6,188 nucleotides of DNA from GCA-002841655 sp964446775 (GTDB lineage: Bacteria; Patescibacteriota; Patescibacteriia; Patescibacteriales; UBA12465), in the NCBI GenBank assembly GCA_964446775.1, contig CAYURA010000040.1:1-6188 (forward strand), in the 5' to 3' direction. Made by a program: the position numbers and the translations under genes. This document shows, one piece after another, positions 1-3,964 of this stretch. The stretch's first letter is position 1; the number at the start of each line of letters is the position of its first letter. The notes under the pieces were generated by a model, which was not told the DNA's origin, ran no database searches, and was given only the letters and a program-made list of their open reading frames with translations.

Positions 1-29
1 TTAAAAGTTAAGAATAGATATCAAAAGCA

Positions 30-51
30 AAAAGCCCTTTAAAGGGCTTTT
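30..51 (-). terminator. Rho-independent terminator of the minus-strand methyltransferase/hypothetical pair
   Basis: A perfect inverted repeat (AAAAGCCC / GGGCTTTT around a TTTAAA centre) forms an 8-bp stem. On the minus strand it is followed by a T-rich stretch (TTTTTGCTTTT). It overlaps the TAA stop of the 183-aa gene (50-52), so termination starts right at the end of translation. The symmetric A and T flanks mean it could also stop a plus-strand transcript entering from the right-hand side of a neighbouring gene outside the window. Confidence 0.8.
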
Positions 52-601
52 ATCTAGAAAGTGGAATCATTGGTGGTCTTTGACCTGAACTTCCCGTTGA
101 CGATGATTCAGATTGAACTTTATTTTTATTCATTAAATCTTTAACTGAAGTTACCGGCTTCTGGACCGCAGAACTATAGTCTTCTGGTGGAGCAGAAAGA
201 CTGCTCAGGCCTGGACCACGCGGCCTATCGTTGTGACTAGCTAAACCAGTCATAACAATCTCTTCATTATCAGCCTTAATAATCCTAATTTTTGAATCCT
301 TCTCATTATTTTCACTACCAGCAGCTAAATGATTAATAATCTTTTTCATTGTATTTACCTGATCTGAATTAAATTTTGATCCTCGCTTCATTTGGCTCAA
401 CGCATTTTCTTGTTGAGATTTACTAAAAGAACCACTGCGGATAGCGTACTGATAGTTTTTAATTGCGTTAATAATAGACTTTTGATTATCTGATATTGCT
501 GCAATTTTGCTGTCTCTAGTGCTTAGTTTCTTAAATTTTACATCAAAATTATCTACTTTAAATTTTTTACCCCCACCAGGGAGTTTATTAATATAACTCA
601 T
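50..601 (-). CDS. Hypothetical basic protein with disordered C-terminus, 183 aa
   Basis: I do not recognise this family. The N-terminal part (residues 1-35) is lysine-rich with a PGGGKKFK stretch. Residues about 38-95 look helical, with two probable amphipathic helices (around 39-56 and 61-94) separated by a GSFS turn. A short mixed segment, KIRIIKADNEEIVMTG (104-119), could be a beta hairpin. From about 120 to the end the chain is rich in Pro, Ser and Gly and probably disordered. There is no signal peptide, membrane segment or Cys/His metal site. It begins 9 bases after the methyltransferase stop on the same strand and ends in a shared terminator, so the two are probably co-transcribed. The stretch before its ATG is A/T only, with no Shine-Dalgarno. 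Basic charge plus the RNA-methyltransferase neighbour might hint at a nucleic-acid-associated role, but that is speculation. Coding status rests on the long open frame and operon position. Confidence 0.75.
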   Translation of the reverse strand: MSYINKLPGGGKKFKVDNFDVKFKKLSTRDSKIAAISDNQKSIINAIKNYQYAIRSGSFSKSQQENALSQMKRGSKFNSDQVNTMKKIINHLAAGSENNEKDSKIRIIKADNEEIVMTGLASHNDRPRGPGLSSLSAPPEDYSSAVQKPVTSVKDLMNKNKVQSESSSTGSSGQRPPMIPLSR

Positions 602-610
602 AAAAAATAA

Positions 611-1789
611 TTATTTTTCTAGTATAATAAGTTCCCGCCAAACTTTCTGGCCAGGGCGACTATACAACAAGGTTTGACGAGGACTAATTTTAAATTTTTG
701 TGAATTAATCAAGTTATCCGGTAAAGGATCTATTAAACGCCATTTATCTAAATTAAGCTGTAAATAATGTTTACCAAAAAATACTGGCCAAACCATAATC
801 GCTCTAGCCCTTGGTTTCATGATTTGATAAAAAGCAGTTAAAGATTGGTTATATAGATCTTCAAGCTCTCTCAATATCAAAGGTAAATCACTAAGACCAC
901 GTTGCGGGCCTAAATATGGTTCTGAGATAATTGCAGCTACTGTATTTGGCTTAAAGAACTGAACTAAACGACTCGCGTTCTTAATATAAAATTTAGGTTT
1001 TGTTTCTAATTTATATAAATCTCTAATCCATTCAGCATTAACCCGGCTATCATTTATAGCTTTCTCCGATAAATCTGTTCCCATTAAATTAGGGTAACCC
1101 ATAAGCATCGCCTCGGTAATAATCGTACCAGAACCACAAAAAGGGTCTAGAATTAAGCCGTTCAATTCTTCAGGTCGAGCTAGATTTATCATTATTTGTG
1201 CTAATTTTGGAGGTAACATACCAGAGCGATCATCTCTGCTAGGGCGACCATAATCTCGACGCGATAAATCCTTATAGTCTTGAATCGCTAAAGTTCGCGC
1301 AATAGCAATATCAGCTCCATCTTGATACAAAATTAATTCTGTTCCTTTACTTAGCAACTTATTCTGCCCCACGATAACAGTGGATAATGTTTTTTCTTTG
1401 CTCGTCACTAACCTTGAGGAAACGCCTAAATTATTCAGCTCCTTTTTGGCTTGTAAACCAATCTTCTCTGCCTGAAAACGACCACCAAGACCTTGGTCAG
1501 AAATACCGAAAACCAATTTACCTTGACCTCTTTTAGCTTTACTAATAATTATTTTACTTATACTCTTGGCTAAACCAATAAATGACGTGTTAATCGCTAT
1601 TCTTTCTTCAATAATAGCTATTTTCAAGACACCGCCTAAATTCTTAATTAAATTATCAACATTAAAATCAATATCTTTTACTAATAGAATTGTTTCATCA
1701 TGCCAAAATAAATTTTTATTACCTAAAACAGCGGCTATTTCTGCCACTGACCAAGCTGGATGGCTACCTAAAATAAAAATATGTTCCAT
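611..1789 (-). CDS. Trm11/TrmG10-like (UPF0020) SAM-dependent RNA methyltransferase
   Basis: Probably transfers a methyl group from SAM to a guanine N2 in tRNA, by analogy with Trm11 and archaeal TrmG10. The N-terminus (FILGSHPAWSVAEIAAVLG, residues 5-23) resembles the opening of that family, where the phrase is typically LGREPELSLAE. Residues about 50-165 would hold a divergent THUMP-type RNA-binding region. The linker GRPSRDDRSGMLPPKLAQIM (181-200) is typical of the family and leads into the Rossmann fold. SAM-binding motif I is DPFCGSGTI (215-223) and an acidic residue follows in GTDLS (237-241). Motif IV, normally D/N-PPY, reads SEPYLGP (289-295), an unusual variant. The length of 392 aa is normal for the family. 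The start ATG lies 6 bases after a -10-like TAGTAT, with no Shine-Dalgarno. A DNA methyltransferase is the main alternative, but there is no target-recognition domain or restriction neighbour. Exact substrate unknown. Confidence 0.85.
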   Translation of the reverse strand: MEHIFILGSHPAWSVAEIAAVLGNKNLFWHDETILLVKDIDFNVDNLIKNLGGVLKIAIIEERIAINTSFIGLAKSISKIIISKAKRGQGKLVFGISDQGLGGRFQAEKIGLQAKKELNNLGVSSRLVTSKEKTLSTVIVGQNKLLSKGTELILYQDGADIAIARTLAIQDYKDLSRRDYGRPSRDDRSGMLPPKLAQIMINLARPEELNGLILDPFCGSGTIITEAMLMGYPNLMGTDLSEKAINDSRVNAEWIRDLYKLETKPKFYIKNASRLVQFFKPNTVAAIISEPYLGPQRGLSDLPLILRELEDLYNQSLTAFYQIMKPRARAIMVWPVFFGKHYLQLNLDKWRLIDPLPDNLINSQKFKISPRQTLLYSRPGQKVWRELIILEK

Positions 1790-1795
1790 ATATCT

Positions 1796-1826
1796 ATACT
1801 ATGCCTTAAGTCTTGCTTTTTTTCAA
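1796..1826 (-). promoter_or_regulatory. Promoter of the methyltransferase gene, probably leaderless
   Basis: On the minus strand a TTGAAA (1821-1826) and a TAGTAT (1796-1801) are separated by 19 bases, slightly longer than ideal. Only 6 bases lie between the -10 box and the ATG, so the predicted transcription start falls at or next to the start codon. The -10 assignment is better supported than the -35. Confidence 0.4.
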
Positions 1827-1851
1827 GCATTATGATAACTTAATTAGATAA

Positions 1852-1857
1852 TATAAT
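1852..1857 (+). promoter_or_regulatory. Consensus -10 box upstream of a structured leader/small RNA
   Basis: TATAAT matches the -10 consensus fully. The -35 region is poor (TTATGA at 1830-1835, 16-base spacer, 3 of 6 matches). Transcription would start near 1864, just before the three-hairpin region. The surroundings are very AT-rich, so a chance match is possible. Confidence 0.35.
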
Positions 1858-1863
1858 ATTTAT

Positions 1864-1972
1864 ATATCTTTCCCATATTCTCGGCCTATCCAAGAATAAT
1901 TTCTTACATTTGTAAAGAAATTAAAGGTATTCTCAAGAACCCTAATTCTATAGAATACTTGGGTTTTTATTT
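1864..1972 (+). ncRNA. Candidate structured leader or small RNA ahead of rpsF, ending in a terminator
   Basis: Three consecutive inverted repeats can be read by eye. Hairpin 1 pairs TATTCT (1876-1881) with AGAATA (1893-1898), and inside it GG (1883-1884) with CC (1890-1891). Hairpin 2 pairs AATTTCTT (1898-1905) with AAGAAATT (1915-1922), a perfect 8-bp stem. Hairpin 3 has two exclusive forms: AGGTATTCT (1925-1933) with AGAATACTT (1952-1960), or the terminator stem AAGAACCC (1935-1942) with GGGTTTTT (1961-1968). No open reading frame of useful length lies in the segment, so it is not a leader-peptide gene. It is either a free small RNA or an attenuator leader for the ribosomal operon. It matches no RNA family I can recognise. 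Existence as a transcript is inferred, not shown. Confidence 0.35.
1935..1972 (+). terminator. Possible rho-independent terminator or attenuator upstream of rpsF
   Basis: AAGAACCC pairs with GGGTTTTT (8 bp with one G-U), enclosing a small inner stem ATTC/GAAT (1945-1948 with 1953-1956). The 3' side is a U-rich run TTTTTATTT (1964-1972). It would end plus-strand transcripts about 65 bases before the rpsF start. The overlapping alternative stem at 1925-1960 would prevent it, the arrangement expected of an attenuator. Confidence 0.45.
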
Positions 1973-1991
1973 AATAACGAGCGTTATAAAA

Positions 1992-2007
1992 AAGTTAAGC
2001 TAAACTT
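1992..2007. promoter_or_regulatory. Imperfect 16-bp palindrome over the rpsF promoter, possible operator
   Basis: AAGTT and AACTT arms surround an AGCT centre, symmetric at 14 of 16 positions. It overlaps the predicted rpsF -35 box (2005-2010). Nearby are direct repeats of TTAAGCT (1995-2001 and 2017-2023, 22 bp apart, about two helical turns) and GCTAAACT (1999-2006 and 2030-2037). A DNA-binding repressor site is possible; AT-rich sequence makes chance symmetry a real alternative. Confidence 0.25.
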
Positions 2008-2032
2008 ACACTATTTTTAAGCTCAATATGCT
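2005..2032 (+). promoter_or_regulatory. Candidate proximal promoter of the rpsF operon
   Basis: CTTACA (2005-2010, 4 of 6 consensus matches) and TATGCT (2027-2032, 4 of 6) are spaced by 16 bases. The -10 lies 5 bases before the rpsF ATG, so an mRNA from here would have almost no leader. An alternative -10, TATAAA at 1985-1990, would give a leader of about 40 bases. Confidence 0.35.
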
Positions 2033-2037
2033 AAACT

Positions 2038-2568
2038 ATGTCCAAGACAAAAAAAAGTAGTTTAACCCGCTACGAAATGCTCTTCATCATTCCTAATCAT
2101 TACACAGAAGATGAGGCTAAAGAAATAATTAATAAAACAGAAAAATTATTAAAGAAAAATAATAGCGATATTGTCTATCGAGAATACTGGGGCAAAAAAA
2201 AATTAGCCTACTCAATTAATCAAAATCATTACGGCTATTACGGACTCTGTGAATTTAACACTGAAAAAATAAATATACGTGAACTTAATCGATTATTAGG
2301 ACTATCTAAAGAGATTTTACGACATCAGATTGTCACCATCCCTGCTTTAAGTGATGAGGAGAGGGCTCGCCTGAAGGAAAGACAAGAAGACGTAGCTAAC
2401 AAAACAAAAAAAGAAAAATCTAATCCTAAAGAAAAATTAGACAAAGAAACTGATAAAAAAGAAGTTAAAGATAAAAAAGAAACTGATAGTAAAGCAAAAC
2501 AAAAAACTGATTTGAAAGACTTAGACGAAAAACTAGCTGGCATTATTAATGCTAAAGATCTTGTATAA
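2038..2568 (+). CDS. rpsF: Small ribosomal subunit protein bS6 with a long charged tail
   Basis: bS6 binds the 16S rRNA central domain as a heterodimer with bS18, encoded two genes downstream. The S6 fold occupies residues about 10-103: the first strand RYEMLFIIPN (11-20), helix 1 (24-40), the family signature YWGKKKLAYSI (50-60), the GYYGLCEF strand (66-73), helix 2 (79-88) and the final strand EILRHQIVTIP (92-102). After this comes a tail of about 70 residues made largely of Lys, Glu and Asp, closing with DLKDLDEKLAGII (158-170), which looks like a short helix. Canonical bS6 is roughly 95-135 aa; 176 aa is long and the extra length is all in the tail. The start is chosen because it leads directly into the S6 fold and no upstream in-frame ATG is credible. 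There is no Shine-Dalgarno; a -10-like box sits 5 bases away. First gene of rpsF-ssb-rpsR-efp. Confidence 0.96.
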   Translation: MSKTKKSSLTRYEMLFIIPNHYTEDEAKEIINKTEKLLKKNNSDIVYREYWGKKKLAYSINQNHYGYYGLCEFNTEKINIRELNRLLGLSKEILRHQIVTIPALSDEERARLKERQEDVANKTKKEKSNPKEKLDKETDKKEVKDKKETDSKAKQKTDLKDLDEKLAGIINAKDLV

Positions 2569-2592
2569 ATTAATCTTCTTAATTTTATAAGC

Positions 2593-2616
2593 GCGATTAT
2601 AAAGTTAAGTGCTTAA
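2593..2616 (+). promoter_or_regulatory. rpsF-ssb spacer element, possible internal promoter
   Basis: The 54-base spacer contains TATAAA (2598-2603) followed by GTTAAG, and a near-palindrome TTAAGTGCTTAA (2605-2616) ending 6 bases before the ssb ATG. The string AAAGTTAAG (2601-2609) also occurs upstream of rpsF (1991-1999), in both cases after GCG and TATAAA. No convincing -35 is visible, so an internal promoter is only a possibility. Confidence 0.25.
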
Positions 2617-2622
2617 AAAAAT

Positions 2623-3075
2623 ATGAATCTAAACAAAGCAATGGTCATTGGTAATTTGACTCGTGACCCAGAACTTAAAACAACTTCTTCTGGGCAAAAT
2701 ATAGCCTCCTTCAGTGTAGCCACTAACATGACTTGGACTGATAGCTCTGGCCAACAACAAAAAAAAGTTGAATTCCACAATATTGTTGCTTGGAGAAAAT
2801 TAGCTGATATTTGTGGTCAATATCTAAGAAAAGGCTCTAAAGTCTATATTGAGGGGAGACTACAAACTAATGATTGGTTGGGTCAAGATGGCTCAAAGAG
2901 ATATCGTACTGATATTATCTTAGAGAATCTAATCATGTTAGATAAAGCTAATACTAATACTGGGCCAGGTAATACTTTTACTCCAAATCAAGCTATAACA
3001 CAAAAACCAGAAGAAGACCTACCTACAATCAATGCTGATGAAGAGGAAATTAGTGTAAAGGATATCCCTTTTTAA
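2623..3075 (+). CDS. ssb: Single-stranded DNA-binding protein
   Basis: SSB coats single-stranded DNA during replication, repair and recombination and recruits partners through its C-terminal tip. The OB fold covers residues about 2-107: NKAMVIGNLTRDPELK (4-19), the ASFSVATN strand (28-35), VEFHNIVAWRKLADIC (49-64), YLRKGSKVYIEGRLQTNDW (67-85) and YRTDIILENLIML (94-106). A Gly/Asn/Pro-rich flexible linker follows, and the protein ends in an acidic stretch and DIPF (147-150), the canonical tip that docks partner proteins. The length of 150 aa is on the short side of normal because the linker is brief. It sits between rpsF and rpsR as in most bacteria. The start is 54 bases after the rpsF stop, with A-rich sequence and no Shine-Dalgarno. 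Confidence 0.97.
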   Translation: MNLNKAMVIGNLTRDPELKTTSSGQNIASFSVATNMTWTDSSGQQQKKVEFHNIVAWRKLADICGQYLRKGSKVYIEGRLQTNDWLGQDGSKRYRTDIILENLIMLDKANTNTGPGNTFTPNQAITQKPEEDLPTINADEEEISVKDIPF

Positions 3076-3087
3076 TAAATAATAAAA

Positions 3088-3093
3088 TATAAT
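3088..3093 (+). promoter_or_regulatory. Consensus -10 box 7 bases before the rpsR start
   Basis: A full TATAAT lies in the 25-base ssb-rpsR spacer, 7 bases from the rpsR ATG. This is the spacing expected for leaderless transcription starting at the codon. No -35 is recognisable and the spacer is almost entirely A/T, so this may be coincidental. Confidence 0.3.
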
Positions 3094-3100
3094 ATTTAAT

Positions 3101-3310
3101 ATGAAAAATAAACAAAAAGACTGCTTTTTTTGCGTCAATCAAATTGAAGTAGATTATAAAGATGTTAGAACCTTGCGACGCTTTCTAAATTTCTATATGA
3201 AGATTTTACCCGGGGACAGAACTGGCGTCTGCGCTTGGCACCAACGTAAACTAAGCCAAGCAATAAAGAGAGCTCGAGTCATGTCGCTTTTATCACCAAC
3301 TCACAAATAA
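3101..3310 (+). CDS. rpsR: Small ribosomal subunit protein bS18
   Basis: bS18 joins bS6 on the 16S rRNA platform of the small subunit. At 69 aa it has normal size. The family core is visible: DYKDVRTLRRFLNFYMKILP (18-37), then the signature GDRTGVCAWHQRKLSQAIKRARVMSLL (38-64) with its basic helix. Residues C8 and C11 (CFFC) with C44 and H47 (CAWH) give four potential zinc ligands, matching the zinc-ribbon (Cys-containing) form of bS18 found in part of bacteria. Whether zinc is bound cannot be seen from sequence. The gene begins 25 bases after ssb and stops 5 bases before efp, so it is likely translated from a shared mRNA. No Shine-Dalgarno is present. Confidence 0.96.
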   Translation: MKNKQKDCFFCVNQIEVDYKDVRTLRRFLNFYMKILPGDRTGVCAWHQRKLSQAIKRARVMSLLSPTHK

Positions 3311-3315
3311 AAGCT

Positions 3316-3876
3316 ATGTTAAATTTTAATGAAATAAAAATTGGACGTATTATACTTTTAAACGAGGAGCCCTATATTATTATCAAATCTGACCATCATC
3401 AAATGGGCAGAGGTGGCGCCGTTTTAAAAATTAAATGCCGCAATTTAATTACTGGAAATGTCTTAGAAAAAACTTTTCAAGGCACAGAAAAAGCAGAAGA
3501 AGCTGCTACTGAACGTAAAAAAGCTAATTTTTTATATAAGAGTAAAGATGAGGCTTATTTCATGGATAACAAGACTTTTGAACAATTCAGCCTTGATCTT
3601 GAAGAGTTAGGTGATAAGATGCAATTTCTAAAGGATGGTACTGATGTTAATGTTTTATATTTTAATAGCAAACCAGTTAGTTTAGAGCTGCCAATTAAAA
3701 TGGAATTCAAGGTAATTTCAGCTCCTCCTGGAGTTAAGGGAAATTCAGCTGGTAATGTAAGTAAGCAAATAGAGATTGAAACCGGCGCTATAATTAATGC
3801 TCCAATGTTTGTTGAAGAAGGAGACCTTATTAGAATTAATACCGAAACTGGTGAATACGTAGAAAGGCTTAGTTAA
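3316..3876 (+). CDS. efp: Elongation factor P
   Basis: EF-P binds the ribosome between the P and E sites and relieves stalling at consecutive prolines. All three domains are present in 186 aa, the usual length. Domain I (residues 1-64) opens with NEIKIGRIILLNEEPYIIIKSD (5-26) and has the tip loop QMGRGGA (29-35). Domain II covers about 65-128, with ERKKANFLYKSKDEAYFMD (66-84). Domain III covers about 129-186 and carries the signature region APPGVKGNSAGNVSKQIEIETGA (136-158). The tip residue, a modified Lys in E. coli, is Arg32 here, and the usual PG(K/R)G reads MGRG. The start lies 5 bases after the rpsR stop with no Shine-Dalgarno, suggesting coupled or leader-independent initiation. It occupies the place where rplI often follows rpsR. 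A terminator follows directly, so it is the last gene of the operon. Confidence 0.97.
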   Translation: MLNFNEIKIGRIILLNEEPYIIIKSDHHQMGRGGAVLKIKCRNLITGNVLEKTFQGTEKAEEAATERKKANFLYKSKDEAYFMDNKTFEQFSLDLEELGDKMQFLKDGTDVNVLYFNSKPVSLELPIKMEFKVISAPPGVKGNSAGNVSKQIEIETGAIINAPMFVEEGDLIRINTETGEYVERLS

Positions 3877-3888
3877 ATAATATTTCTC

Positions 3889-3917
3889 AAAAAAACGCCG
3901 ATAAGGCGATTTTTTTT
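3889..3917 (+). terminator. Rho-independent terminator after efp
   Basis: CGCC (3896-3899) and GGCG (3905-3908) pair around a GATAA loop. Seven A residues precede and eight T residues (3910-3917) follow, so the stem can extend into A-T pairs. It lies 12 bases after the efp stop and closes the rpsF operon before the next promoter. The A/T symmetry could allow termination in both directions. Confidence 0.85.
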
Positions 3918-3929
3918 AATTTTAACCAA

Positions 3930-3957
3930 TCGACAGATGGTTTTTTCGTGCTATAAT
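3930..3957 (+). promoter_or_regulatory. Promoter of the ligase/pseudouridine synthase operon, extended -10, probably leaderless
   Basis: TCGACA (3930-3935, 5 of 6 matches to the -35 consensus), a 16-base spacer, and a perfect TATAAT (3952-3957) preceded by TGC, the extended -10 signature. The ATG begins 8 bases after the -10 ends (7-base gap), so the expected transcription start is at the start codon. This is the clearest promoter in the window. Confidence 0.7.
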
Positions 3958-3964
3958 TAATGCT

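Noticed and set aside
1566..1835. Plus-strand open frame of 89 codons
   Set aside because: Lies antisense inside the methyltransferase gene, has no family-like motif and no promoter or start signal; it is a shadow of the real gene.
1861..1972. T-box riboswitch or leader-peptide attenuator
   Set aside because: No T-box core (GGTGG-type sequence) is present, and no ATG-started short frame occurs between the predicted transcription start and the terminator.
1861..2037. Known bS6:bS18-binding leader motif
   Set aside because: The reported motif depends on a CCG-containing bulge imitating the 16S site; no CCG is present on the plus strand between 1861 and 2037.
2325..2543. Minus-strand open frame of 72 codons rich in Ser, Phe and Leu
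   Set aside because: It is the complement of the Lys/Glu repeat tail of bS6; such composition produces long open antisense frames automatically.
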